From Allofournierella_A excrementavium (GTDB taxonomy: Bacteria > Bacillota > Clostridia > Oscillospirales > Ruminococcaceae), in NCBI GenBank assembly GCA_019120375.1, contig DWVE01000006.1, positions 12,483 through 76,482 on the forward strand: 64,000 nt of DNA. Reading direction: 5' to 3'. Shown one piece after another: positions 42,409-51,160 of the stretch (positions are counted from its first letter, which is position 1; the number at the start of each line of letters is the position of its first letter). Made by a program: the position numbers and the translations under genes. Below the pieces are notes generated by a model. That model did not search any database, was not told the DNA's origin, and saw nothing but the letters and a program-made list of their open reading frames with translations.

Positions 42409-44351
42409 TGCCGTTTCGCCTCCTTCAAAACCGTAAAGGCCATCGTGGTGCCGCCGGGACCGGTGCGTTCCACCCATATCTCGCCGCCGTGGGCTTCCAC
42501 CGCCTCCCGGCAGATCGTCAGCCCCAGGCCGCTGCCGCCGCCGCTGCTGACGCCCTGTTCAAAAATGTGGGGCAAAAGCGCCGGGTCGATGCCGCAGCCG
42601 GTGTCCGCCACGCGGAACAGTACAACGTTCTTCTGCCCCACGTCCTCGGCGCTGATGGTGATCTGGCCGTTTTGGGTGTTCTTGCTGGCGTTCACCACCA
42701 GATTGATGAAAATTTGCAGCAGCATCTCAAAGTTGCCGTGCACCTGCCACGGCCCGCAGGGCAGCACCTGCACCGTGTTGTTGTTTTTCACGCACATGGG
42801 CACGGCGATGGCGCCCACGCTTTCCAGAAGTTCCTCCGCCTTCACCGGGCCAAAGCTCAGCTCGCTCTTGCGCCCGTAGGAGTACTCCATCAGCCGGGTC
42901 ACCATGTTTGCCAGCCGCTGGGCTTCCTGCTGGATGGTTTTGAGGTTGGCGGGGGCTTCCTCGGTGACGCGGCCCGCCGCCAGCTGCATACCGGTGAGCT
43001 GGGCATAGCCGGAGATGACCGTCAGCGGCGTTTTCAGCTCGTGGGCCACCTTGTGCAAAAAATCCATGTTCAACTGGTTCATTTTTTCCAGCATCTCGCT
43101 GCGGCTGCGGCTGGCGATCAGCTCCGCCTCCTGCCGCTGGCCCCGCAGGCTCATGGCCGCCGCATTGAGGAACACAAAGCCCAGCATGCCGCAGGCGGTG
43201 GCGCCGTAACGGGTGATCTGGGCGCTGCGCCCTGTCATGAGCGCCTCGTAGGCCAGCCCCGTCAGCAGCAAAACAAACCCCAGAAGCACCAGCACGTCCG
43301 CCGGTTCCAGTTTTTTCCGTCGCAGATAGACCCGCGCGACCCCGAACACCAGATACGCAAGATAGGGAACGGACAGATAATACACCAGGGTGGAAACGGT
43401 GACCAGCTCCCGGGTGGGCAGCAGGCAGACGAGCACGCCCGCGGCCCCGGCCATGCCCAGATAGGCCCAAAGGGGGCCCTGGGCGCTGGCCGTCCAATAC
43501 TGGCATTTCAACATCAGCAGAACGCAGACCGGCATGAACATGACGATGAGGATGAGCGCCCGGTAGGCCAGATACCAGGATGCGTCCGGCGCCAGCAGAT
43601 GGACCACAAAGAAGTTCTGGTCCCGCAGGGCCGTCAGCACACAGCACAGGGCAAGGCAGAGAAAGCTGGGTTTATTCCGCACCGCCGCGCTGAGCAGAAA
43701 GTAGGCCGCCAGCAGCAGAAGGCCGCCGCTGAGGGCCAGGGACACAAGGTCGCCCGCCGCCTTGAATTCCTCGATGTTCTGCGGTGTGGAAAGCTCGAAG
43801 GGCGGGATGTGGCCGCCGTCGTTGTGGACGTAATTGGAATATTGAACGATGAGTTCGATCTCGCCGCCTGTGCCGGAGAAGAGCGGAACGGTCATGTAGC
43901 CCACCCGGGGCACAAAGCTTTCCTCTGTTTCGGCCACCTGCCCGTATTCCGCCGCCTGCACCCCGTTCACAAAGATGCGGGCGGCATAGTCCGGCGAGAA
44001 ACCGCAAAGGGCGTAATACTGGTTGGGCCGGGCCAGGATGCGCAGCCGGTGGGTGCCGCAGGACCAGTCGGAGGGGGATGCGTCCTGGGCGGGCTGGCCC
44101 ACGGCCCCTGCCGCGAAGTCCGCCGGGTCATACAGAGCGCCGGGGTAGAATTCCCACTGCCCGTCCACTGCGTAGATATTGGAGGCGACATCCAGCCGGC
44201 GGACGTCCAGAACGCCGTTCTCCACGGTTATATCCTTTGCGGAGGCCGTGCGCCCGAAGAAGGCCGCCGCCAGAGCCAGCAGGCTGCAAGCGACCACCAC
44301 GACCGGCAAAAGCCAGTGGGCCGTTTTGCGCACAACGTCCTTGAAGCCCAT
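42405..44351 (-). CDS. Sensor histidine kinase with 7TMR-DISM input module
   Basis: The product is 648 residues, started after AAAGGAGG. An N-terminal membrane segment (about 12 to 34) is followed by an extracytoplasmic beta-rich domain (about 40 to 190, 7TMR-DISMED2-like), seven membrane helices (about 205 to 405), then a HisKA domain with H437 in HELKTPL and an HATPase domain (NLVVNASK; DTGCGID; GSGLGL). 7TMR-DISM receptors are thought to sense carbohydrates or other small ligands. It phosphorylates the overlapping response regulator. Confidence 0.9.
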   Translation of the reverse strand: MGFKDVVRKTAHWLLPVVVVACSLLALAAAFFGRTASAKDITVENGVLDVRRLDVASNIYAVDGQWEFYPGALYDPADFAAGAVGQPAQDASPSDWSCGTHRLRILARPNQYYALCGFSPDYAARIFVNGVQAAEYGQVAETEESFVPRVGYMTVPLFSGTGGEIELIVQYSNYVHNDGGHIPPFELSTPQNIEEFKAAGDLVSLALSGGLLLLAAYFLLSAAVRNKPSFLCLALCCVLTALRDQNFFVVHLLAPDASWYLAYRALILIVMFMPVCVLLMLKCQYWTASAQGPLWAYLGMAGAAGVLVCLLPTRELVTVSTLVYYLSVPYLAYLVFGVARVYLRRKKLEPADVLVLLGFVLLLTGLAYEALMTGRSAQITRYGATACGMLGFVFLNAAAMSLRGQRQEAELIASRSRSEMLEKMNQLNMDFLHKVAHELKTPLTVISGYAQLTGMQLAAGRVTEEAPANLKTIQQEAQRLANMVTRLMEYSYGRKSELSFGPVKAEELLESVGAIAVPMCVKNNNTVQVLPCGPWQVHGNFEMLLQIFINLVVNASKNTQNGQITISAEDVGQKNVVLFRVADTGCGIDPALLPHIFEQGVSSGGGSGLGLTICREAVEAHGGEIWVERTGPGGTTMAFTVLKEAKRQ

Positions 44352-44430
44352 GGAACGTCCTCCTTTCCGCCTTTATAAATATTGTATCACATTCACCGCA
44401 CCGCGCCGGAATCATTGCAAAACTGCAAAG

Positions 44431-45138
44431 TCACTCGTTGTAAATTTGCTGGCAGCCCTCGATGGCCTCCCCCAGATAGGTCTCGATCCAGCGGCGCAGC
44501 TGCCGCTCGTCCCGGTTTTTCAGATGGGTATAGAGCAGTTCGGTGTTGCGGCAGAGGGCCTCGATGCCGTAGCGGCGGCAAAAGCGCACCCACAACACGA
44601 TGACCGGCGCGCGGAAGGAGTAGTAGAACAGGGGCAGAATGCTGTTGCCGCTGATGAGGGCCAGCTCGTGCTGGAACTCAAAGGCCCGCTCCGCCGCCTG
44701 CTGGGGCGTCTGGGCCCCGGCGATGTGGGCCACAAGGTCGCCCAGGCGGTCGATGTCCTCGTCGGTGGCATTGCGCAGGATAAGCCCCACCGCCAGCTGT
44801 TCCAGCGCCCGGCGCACCTCCAGGATGGAGCGTATCTCCTCCCGGCCCAGGGTGCCGCCGTTGTATTCCATGATGGCGATGAGGGTGCTCAGATTGCCGT
44901 TGCGCCGGTAGTCCGCCACAAAGGTGCCCTGGCGGGGGCGTATTTCCACAAATCCTTGCGCCGCAAGCTCCGCCAGGCCGCCGTTCACCACCGCCCGGCT
45001 CACCTGCATCTGGCGGGCCAGTTCCCGCTCGGGGGGCAGCGCCGTGCCCTGGGCCAGCTCCCCCGAAAGGATCATCCCCTGTATCTGCTTGACGAACAGA
45101 TCTTTCAGGCTGGGGGCCGAGAGTTTTTCAAATTCCAC
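44431..45138 (-). CDS. GntR-family transcriptional regulator, FadR subfamily
   Basis: The product is 235 residues. An N-terminal winged helix (about 10 to 78) has the GntR pattern LPPERELARQMQVSRAVV and RPRQGTFV. The C-terminal all-helical effector domain (about 95 to 230, FCD type) follows. The gene diverges from the hypB operon. A TGGT-CAT-ACCA inverted repeat, matching the FadR-type consensus TNGTNNNACNA, lies 20 bp before its start, so autoregulation is likely and control of the hyp operon is possible. The effector cannot be named. Confidence 0.88.
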   Translation of the reverse strand: MEFEKLSAPSLKDLFVKQIQGMILSGELAQGTALPPERELARQMQVSRAVVNGGLAELAAQGFVEIRPRQGTFVADYRRNGNLSTLIAIMEYNGGTLGREEIRSILEVRRALEQLAVGLILRNATDEDIDRLGDLVAHIAGAQTPQQAAERAFEFQHELALISGNSILPLFYYSFRAPVIVLWVRFCRRYGIEALCRNTELLYTHLKNRDERQLRRWIETYLGEAIEGCQQIYNE

Positions 45139-45157
45139 TGTGTCTTCCTCCTCGTAT

Positions 45158-45168
45158 TGGTCATACCA
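45158..45168. promoter_or_regulatory. FadR-type operator TGGT-CAT-ACCA
   Basis: This perfect inverted repeat fits the known FadR-subfamily consensus and overlaps the likely -10 region of the GntR-family gene. It is 84 bp from the rightward promoter. Confidence 0.6.
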
Positions 45169-45251
45169 GATACCACACCCTTATTTTACCATGCAAATGG
45201 CTGAACGCCAAGGGCCTTTTTTGCGCAGAATTCCGAAAAAATCGGCATCTA

Positions 45252-45281
45252 TTGACCTTCTTCGCAGGATAATGTTATTCT
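45252..45281 (+). promoter_or_regulatory. Promoter of the hypB operon
   Basis: TTGACC (45252 to 45257) and TATTCT (45276 to 45281) are 18 bp apart, about 60 bp before the hypB start. Confidence 0.5.
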
Positions 45282-45342
45282 TTTAACGTTCAGCCCGGGC
45301 CGGGCTTTCTTTCTGGCCCGACCACTGATACGACCATGGAGT

Positions 45343-46050
45343 GTGAGAGAATTGGAATCCTTTAAAATTCTTGAGATTCGCCAGAGCGTGTTTGCCTCCA
45401 ACGACGAAGAGGCGGCGAAACTGCGGGCGGAACTGAAGGAGAAGGGCGTGTTCCTTCTGAACCTGATGTCCAGCCCCGGCTCGGGCAAGACCACCACCCT
45501 GACCCGCACCATCGAGGCGCTGAAAGACGAAATGAAAATCGGCGTGATGGAGGCGGACATCGACTCGGACGTGGACGCCCGCACCATCTCGGCGGCGGGT
45601 GCAAAGGCCATCCAGCTGCACACTGGCGGCATGTGCCACCTGGACGCGGGCATGACCCGCCAGGGCCTGGAGGGCCTGGGCACCGGGGACGTGGAACTGG
45701 CCATTCTGGAGAATGTGGGCAATCTGGTCTGCCCTGCCGAGTTCGACACCGGCGCGGTGAAGAACGCCATGATTTTGTCCGTGCCTGAAGGACACGACAA
45801 GCCTCTGAAGTACCCCCTGATGTTCCAGGTGTGCGACGTGGTGCTGGTGAACAAGATGGATGTTCTGCCCTACTTCAACTTTGACCTGGAAAAATGCACC
45901 GAGTACGTGAAAATGCGCAACCCCAAGGCCCAGGTCATCCCCATCTGTGCCGCCACCGGCGAAGGGATGGACGCCTGGTACGACTGGCTGCGCCGGGAAG
46001 TGCGCGCCTGGCGGGGCGAAGAAACGAAAAAGGAGAACGGCCATGAGTGA
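45343..46050 (+). CDS. hypB: HypB, nickel-inserting GTPase
   Basis: The product is 235 residues from a GTG at 45343; a TTG at 45352 is an alternative start. The P-loop SSPGSGKT (43 to 50), the metal-binding C98-H99 in GGMCHLDAG, the switch region ENVGNLVCPAEFD and NKMD identify HypB. HypB uses GTP hydrolysis to load nickel into the hydrogenase large subunit together with HypA. The N-terminal CxxCGC motif and histidine stretch of some homologues are absent, so nickel storage is not expected. It overlaps the next gene by 8 bp. No hydrogenase gene lies in the window. Confidence 0.93.
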   Translation: MRELESFKILEIRQSVFASNDEEAAKLRAELKEKGVFLLNLMSSPGSGKTTTLTRTIEALKDEMKIGVMEADIDSDVDARTISAAGAKAIQLHTGGMCHLDAGMTRQGLEGLGTGDVELAILENVGNLVCPAEFDTGAVKNAMILSVPEGHDKPLKYPLMFQVCDVVLVNKMDVLPYFNFDLEKCTEYVKMRNPKAQVIPICAATGEGMDAWYDWLRREVRAWRGEETKKENGHE

Positions 46051-48799
46051 GACCCATTTTCCCCTGGACGAGAGCAAGCTGTCCTTTGAGATTCCCCGGG
46101 ACGAACAGCCCCGGGAGAAGATACTGAAACTGGGGCGGAAAATCACCGACCGCATCCCCGCCAAATTGAAGGGCGTGACCGGCGACGACCCGGAATACTG
46201 GGGCCTGGCGGGCCTTGTGACCGACGAGATGGCGGACGTGGCCCTCAAGATGGAGGTCCGCAAGCCCATGACCCTGCCCCAGCTGGTGAAGGCCACCGGC
46301 AGGAGCGCCGAGGAATTGGAACCGCTGCTCTATCAGATGAGCTACATCGGCCTGCTGGAATACAACTGGGAGAACGAGCGGCACGAAAAGCAGTACGTTC
46401 TGCCCATGTTCGTGCCGGGCAGCGCCGAGTTCTTCAACATGCAGAAGCACCAAATTGAGGAGCACCCGGAGGTGACCGCCTTCTTTGAGCGGATGACCTT
46501 CCTGCCGCTGGAGCACATCCCCGCCATGGTGCCCCCCGGGGGCGCGGGCATCGGCATGCACGTCATCCCGGTGGAGAAGGCCATCGAGACCGAGAACCAG
46601 TCGGTGGACATCGAGCACATCAGCCACTGGCTGAAAAAGTACGACGGCAAGTACGCCGCCAGCCCCTGCAGCTGCCGCATGAGCCGGGCAAAGCTGGGCG
46701 AGGGCTGCGGCGACGACCCGGAGGACTGGTGCATCGGCGTGGGCGACATGGCGGACTATCTGGTGGAGACCAAAAAGGGCCACTATGTGGACTACGACGA
46801 GGTGCTGCGCATCCTGAAGCGGGCCGAGGACAACGGCTTCGTGCACCAGATCACCAACATCGATGGCGAGAACAAGATCTTCGCCATCTGCAACTGCAAC
46901 GTGAACGTCTGCAACGCGCTGCGTCTGAGCCAGATGTTCAACACCCCCAACCTGGGCCGCTCGGCCTATGTGGCCCACGTGACCACCGAGAACTGTGTGG
47001 CCTGCGGCCGCTGTGTGGAGTTCTGCCCCGCGGGCGCGGTGAAGCTGGGCCAGAAGCTGTGCACCAAGGACGGGCCTGTGGAGTACCCCCGGATGGAGGA
47101 CCCCGCCGTGACCCCCTGGGGCCCGGAGAAGTGGACGGTGGACTACCGGGACAAAAACCGCGTCAACTGCCACGACACCGGCACCGCCCCCTGCAAGACC
47201 GCCTGCCCCGCCCACATCGCGGTGCAGGGCTATCTGAAGATGGCGGCGCAAAGCCGCTACACCGAGGCGCTGGCTCTCATCAAGAAGGAGAACCCCTTCC
47301 CCGCCGTCTGCGGACGGGTGTGCAACCGCCGCTGTGAGGACGCCTGCACCCGCGGCAGCGTGGACTCCGCCGTGGCCATCGACGCGGTGAAGAAGTTCAT
47401 TGCCCAGAAGGACCTGGACGCCGCCACCCGCTACATCCCGCCCGTCGTGCCCGCCAGCACCGGCGAGGGCTTCAGTGAGAAAATCGCCATCATCGGCGCG
47501 GGCCCCGCGGGCCTTTCCTGCGCCTTCTATCTGGCGGAAAAGGGCTACAAGCCCACCGTGTTCGAGAAGAATGCCCGGCCCGGCGGCATGCTGGTGTACG
47601 GCATCCCCTCCTACAAGCTGGAAAAAGACGTGGTGGAGGCGGAAATCGAGGTCATCCGCGCCATGGGCGTGGACATCCGCTGCGGCGTGGAAGTGGGCAA
47701 GGACGTGACCCTGGACCAGCTGCGGGCCGAAGGCTACAAGGCCTTCTACATCGCCATCGGCTGCCAGGGCGGACGCAAAGCCGGCGTGCCCGGCGAGGAT
47801 GCCGAGGGCGTGTTCACCGCGGTGGACTTCCTGCACGCGGTGGCGGAGAACGAGCACACCCCGGCGGCAAAGCGCACCGTGGTCATCGGCGGCGGCAACG
47901 TGGCCATCGACGCGGCCCGCAGCGCCCGCCGCTGCGGCGCGGAAGAAGTTTCCATGTTCTGCCTGGAGGCCAAGGACGCCATGCCCGCCGACCCGGAGGA
48001 AGTGGCGGAGGCCCAGGCCGAGCAGGTGCTGCTGCACTGCGGCTGGGGCCCGAAGGAAATTCTCACCGAGAACGGCAAAGTCACCGGCGTGATGTTCAAG
48101 CGTTGCCTCTCGGTGCTGAACGCCGAGGGCCGCTTCGCTCCCGTTTACAACGAGGCCGACACCATGACCGTGGCCTGCGAGCAGGTCATCCTGAGCATCG
48201 GCCAGAGCATCCTCTGGGGCAACCTTCTGGAAGGCAGCAAGGTGGAGCTGGCCGGCGGCGGGCGCGCCGCGGCGGACGCGCTCACCTACCAGACCGCCCA
48301 GCCCGACGTGTTCGTGGGCGGCGATGTGTACACCGGCCCCGGTTTTGCCATCGAGGCCATCGCCGCCGGCAAGGAGGGCGCGGTGTCCATCCACCGCTTT
48401 GTCCAGCCGGACACCAGCCTCACCATCGGCCGCAACCGGCGGGACTTTATCCAGCTGGATAAAGACAACCTCTTCCTCACCGGCTACGACAGCGCCGCCC
48501 GCCAGGAGGCCGCGGCCCCCGCGCCGGGCCTCTCCTTCCGGGACACCCACGGCACCCTCACCGAGGAGCAGGTGAAGACCGAGACCGCCCGCTGCCTTGG
48601 CTGCGGCGCGTCGGTGGTGGACCCGAACAAGTGCATCGGCTGCGGCATCTGCACCACCAAGTGCGAGTTTGACGCCATCCACCTCTCCCGCGACCTGCCC
48701 GAGTGCAGCACCATGGTGCGCACCGAGGACAAGTTCAAGGCCATCCTGCCCTACATGGTCAAGCGGGGCCTGCGGCTGAAATTCGGCAAGAAAGGCTGA
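46043..48799 (+). CDS. FAD/NAD(P)-dependent oxidoreductase with multiple 4Fe-4S sites (GltD/NfnB-like)
   Basis: The product is 918 residues, starting after AAAAGGAG. In order: a winged-helix-like start (about 70 to 110), a Cys-rich segment (CSCRMSR...; ICNCNVNVC), a ferredoxin motif CVACGRCVEFCP (about 318), a GltD-type Fe-S domain (CKTACPAHI at about 383; CGRVCNRRCEDAC), an FAD Rossmann fold (IIGAGPAGLSC, about 480), an NAD(P) fold (VIGGGNVAIDAAR, about 612) and C-terminal CLGCG plus CIGCGICTTKCEF (about 863). It should move electrons between NAD(P)H and ferredoxin-like or internal clusters. Being sandwiched between hypB and hypA links it to a nickel enzyme. The exact reaction is unknown. 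Confidence 0.85.
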   Translation: MSETHFPLDESKLSFEIPRDEQPREKILKLGRKITDRIPAKLKGVTGDDPEYWGLAGLVTDEMADVALKMEVRKPMTLPQLVKATGRSAEELEPLLYQMSYIGLLEYNWENERHEKQYVLPMFVPGSAEFFNMQKHQIEEHPEVTAFFERMTFLPLEHIPAMVPPGGAGIGMHVIPVEKAIETENQSVDIEHISHWLKKYDGKYAASPCSCRMSRAKLGEGCGDDPEDWCIGVGDMADYLVETKKGHYVDYDEVLRILKRAEDNGFVHQITNIDGENKIFAICNCNVNVCNALRLSQMFNTPNLGRSAYVAHVTTENCVACGRCVEFCPAGAVKLGQKLCTKDGPVEYPRMEDPAVTPWGPEKWTVDYRDKNRVNCHDTGTAPCKTACPAHIAVQGYLKMAAQSRYTEALALIKKENPFPAVCGRVCNRRCEDACTRGSVDSAVAIDAVKKFIAQKDLDAATRYIPPVVPASTGEGFSEKIAIIGAGPAGLSCAFYLAEKGYKPTVFEKNARPGGMLVYGIPSYKLEKDVVEAEIEVIRAMGVDIRCGVEVGKDVTLDQLRAEGYKAFYIAIGCQGGRKAGVPGEDAEGVFTAVDFLHAVAENEHTPAAKRTVVIGGGNVAIDAARSARRCGAEEVSMFCLEAKDAMPADPEEVAEAQAEQVLLHCGWGPKEILTENGKVTGVMFKRCLSVLNAEGRFAPVYNEADTMTVACEQVILSIGQSILWGNLLEGSKVELAGGGRAAADALTYQTAQPDVFVGGDVYTGPGFAIEAIAAGKEGAVSIHRFVQPDTSLTIGRNRRDFIQLDKDNLFLTGYDSAARQEAAAPAPGLSFRDTHGTLTEEQVKTETARCLGCGASVVDPNKCIGCGICTTKCEFDAIHLSRDLPECSTMVRTEDKFKAILPYMVKRGLRLKFGKKG

Positions 48800-48804
48800 G
48801 CGCC

Positions 48805-49164
48805 ATGCACGAACTGGGCATCGTATTCCACATCATCAAAACGGTGGAGGCCGCCGGGCGGGAAAACGGCGTGAAACGGGTGAAGGCCGTGACGCTGGAG
48901 CTGGGCGAAGTGTCCGGCGTGGTGGGCGACTACCTCCAGGACTGCTGGAAGTGGGCCGCCGCCCGTTCGGAGATGCTGGACGGGGCGGAACTGCGGGTGG
49001 AGACCATTCCCGCCCGCACCCTGTGTGAAGCCTGCGGCCATGTGTACGCCACCTTGGAGCACGGGCGCACCTGCCCCGCCTGCGGCAGCGGGCAGACCCA
49101 CCTTGTGCAGGGCAATGAAATGCTCATCCGGGACATCGCGGTGCCGGACGAGCCGCCCCTTTGA
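48805..49164 (+). CDS. hypA: HypA, hydrogenase nickel-incorporation and zinc-binding protein
   Basis: The product is 119 residues with the invariant MHELGI start, whose N-terminal amine and His2 bind nickel, and a zinc site C74-E-A-C77 and C90-P-A-C93. HypA delivers nickel with HypB. It begins 5 bp after the oxidoreductase stop, so it is in the same operon. Length and motifs are standard. Confidence 0.95.
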   Translation: MHELGIVFHIIKTVEAAGRENGVKRVKAVTLELGEVSGVVGDYLQDCWKWAAARSEMLDGAELRVETIPARTLCEACGHVYATLEHGRTCPACGSGQTHLVQGNEMLIRDIAVPDEPPL

Positions 49165-49223
49165 GGGCCATTTTCAATTACAAATTGTAAATTTATGTCG
49201 TTTATCGACAAGGAGGAATCATC

Positions 49224-50261
49224 ATGTTGTTTCAAATCTACGGCGAGACCGCCGGTTGGCAGCTGCTGGGCTGGCTGCTGGTGTTCGCGGGGCTGGTGCT
49301 GGCCAACGAGGTGGCCCGCCGCACGCCCCAGGGCGGCGTCTTCTGCTTTCTCATCCTGCCCGCCGGGCTGACGGTCTACTTCATCTCCATCTATGTGGGC
49401 GCGGCCATGGGGGCCGAGTGGGCGCTGACGAATCCCACCTACACCCACATGAACAGCTGGTTCCACTACGCCAAGCTCTACGCCGCCACCGCCGGGTGCA
49501 TCGGCTTCATGATGCTGAAATACAAATGGGGCGTGGGCAAGACCCACTGGTTCAAGGCCTTCCCCTTCGTCATCGTGGCCATCAACATCCTCATCGCCGT
49601 GGGCAGCGATTTTGAGTCCGGCATCCGGGGCGCCATGGCCCTGGCCGCCACCGGCGAGCGGTGGTGGCTGTCCAGCGAGAACGTCTGGCTCTACGGCGGC
49701 TGGTGGAACTGGGTGAACGGCATCGCCGGCATCCTGAACATCCTGTGCATGACCGGCTGGTGGGGCATCTACACCTCCAAAAAGCACGACGACATGCTCT
49801 GGCCGGACATGACCATCCTCTACATCATCGCCTACGACCTGTGGAACTTCGAGTACACCTATAACAACCTGCCCACCCACGCCTGGTACTGCGGCCTGGC
49901 CCTTCTGCTGGCCCCCACCTTTGCCAACGCGCTGTGGAACAAGGGCGGCTGGATCCAGAACCGGGCCAACACCCTGGCCCTGTGGTGCATGTTCGCCCAG
50001 GTGTTCCCCCTGTTCCAGGACGCCAGCGTGTTCAGCACCCTGCCGGTGCTCTACGCCGACGGCGTGATGGACCCCACCATGCGGCCCACCGCCGCCGACC
50101 CCACCATGCAGGGCGTGATCGCCATTCTGGCGCTGGCCGCCAACGTCATCGTGCTGGCCATCATCATCAAGCGCGCCGTGCAGCAGAAAAAGAACCCCTA
50201 CAAAAACGAAATTTTCTCCGACACCCGCGACTTCCGCCAGGCGATGGCGCGCGCGGAGTGA
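49224..50261 (+). CDS. Multi-spanning membrane protein (DUF5692-like)
   Basis: The product is 345 residues, starting 6 bases after AAGGAGG. About eight hydrophobic helices are visible, rich in Trp and with short polar loops (for example WWLSSENVWLYGGWWNW and WPDMTILYIIAYDLWNFEY), and a charged cytosolic tail. I associate this pattern with the uncharacterised DUF5692 family. It follows hypA by 59 bp and may be cotranscribed, suggesting a membrane partner of the oxidoreductase or a transporter, but there is no direct evidence. Confidence 0.65.
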   Translation: MLFQIYGETAGWQLLGWLLVFAGLVLANEVARRTPQGGVFCFLILPAGLTVYFISIYVGAAMGAEWALTNPTYTHMNSWFHYAKLYAATAGCIGFMMLKYKWGVGKTHWFKAFPFVIVAINILIAVGSDFESGIRGAMALAATGERWWLSSENVWLYGGWWNWVNGIAGILNILCMTGWWGIYTSKKHDDMLWPDMTILYIIAYDLWNFEYTYNNLPTHAWYCGLALLLAPTFANALWNKGGWIQNRANTLALWCMFAQVFPLFQDASVFSTLPVLYADGVMDPTMRPTAADPTMQGVIAILALAANVIVLAIIIKRAVQQKKNPYKNEIFSDTRDFRQAMARAE

Positions 50262-50290
50262 TATATTCTTCTCCCCCATTCTGGAAAACA

Positions 50291-50329
50291 CCCCGCGGGG
50301 CCGTCTTTGGCGGCTTCGCGGGGCGTTTT
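50291..50329 (+). terminator. Terminator of the hypB operon
   Basis: CCCCGCG pairs with CGCGGGG, with an inner CCG/CGG pair, followed by a short T-run. It lies 30 bp after the membrane protein stop. Confidence 0.7.
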
Positions 50330-50342
50330 CCCTTTGTGTGAT

Positions 50343-50933
50343 TCAGTCGTCGCTCACAGGGCGGGCAAGGCCATGGGTCATCATGTTGTGTATCATGCGA
50401 TAGGTCAGCTGCGTCATCTCCCGGGGCGGTTCGGCGCAGCCGCCCGCCAGCCAGTGCTTAATGAGGCCCACCGCGCCGGTGGTGCAGAAGGCAAAGCCGT
50501 AATCGATGCTGCTGCGCCGCTCGGGGAAATCCTCCCGCAGCTTTTGCAGCACGTTCTCCTCCATCATCCGCTCGATGCGGTGCAGAAAAGCCATGTCCCC
50601 GTGGGGCCCTACCAGGGCGGCGCATATCTCCTGATTGTCGTAGAGGATGGAGAAGACCTTCTCGATGAAGGCAAGGCCCTCCTGCTCGAAGGAGCTCACC
50701 GGGTGGATGTGCACCGCCGCGTGTATCTCGTCGAACAGCTCCTGTTCCACTGCCGCCAGCAGGTCGAAGATGTCGTTGTAGTGAAGATAGAAGGTGGAGC
50801 GGTTGATGTCCGCCAGGTCCACCAGTTCCTTCACCGTTATCTCGCTGGCGCTCTTTTGCTGCATCAGCTGCGCCAGCGCCCGCCGTATCTGCCGGCGGGT
50901 GCGCCGGATGCGCCGGTCCTTCGTTTCGTCCAT
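50343..50933 (-). CDS. TetR-family transcriptional regulator
   Basis: The product is 196 residues; AAAAGGAG precedes the ATG at 50933. The N-terminal HTH (about 8 to 55) reads RRTRRQIRRALAQLMQ...ITVKELVDLADINRSTFYLHY, the TetR hallmark. The ligand domain is helical. It diverges from the YhgE/Pip gene, whose promoter region has several TCAAC/GTTGA repeats, so it probably represses that exporter-like gene and itself. Confidence 0.9.
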   Translation of the reverse strand: MDETKDRRIRRTRRQIRRALAQLMQQKSASEITVKELVDLADINRSTFYLHYNDIFDLLAAVEQELFDEIHAAVHIHPVSSFEQEGLAFIEKVFSILYDNQEICAALVGPHGDMAFLHRIERMMEENVLQKLREDFPERRSSIDYGFAFCTTGAVGLIKHWLAGGCAEPPREMTQLTYRMIHNMMTHGLARPVSDD

Positions 50934-51032
50934 GGCCTCTCCTTTTCTGCCCGCCGGGCAAATTGTAAATCTTTTTTGAATGTTCAACAGTTTCTCGTCA
51001 TCGTGTTGATTAAACGCCATTCGGGCGAAAAA

Positions 51033-51068
51033 TCAACGGTTGAGTGTTTTTCTCCCTTTCAGTATAAT
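51033..51068 (+). promoter_or_regulatory. YhgE/Pip gene promoter with overlapping TetR-type operator
   Basis: TTGAGT (51040 to 51045) and TATAAT (51063 to 51068) are 17 bp apart. The inverted repeat TCAAC-G-GTTGA (51033 to 51043) overlaps the -35 box. Related half-sites occur at 51004 to 51012 (GTGTTGATT) and near 51103 to 51117 (AATCAAC, GTGTTG). Confidence 0.6.
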
Positions 51069-51160
51069 TCTCCTCACGGAAAAAGCAATAGCGCGATGCA
51101 AAATCAACGCTGTGTTGCTTTTCGCGAGACTGCACAGGAAAGGGTGCGAAATTTCAGGTC

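Noticed and set aside
45935..48682. Reverse ORF of 915 codons opposite the Fe-S flavoprotein
   Set aside because: It is an antisense shadow; the forward frame has clear flavoprotein and ferredoxin motifs and operon context.
45343..50261. Complete hydrogenase maturation cluster
   Set aside because: Only hypA and hypB are present; hypC to hypF and hydrogenase subunits are absent from the window.
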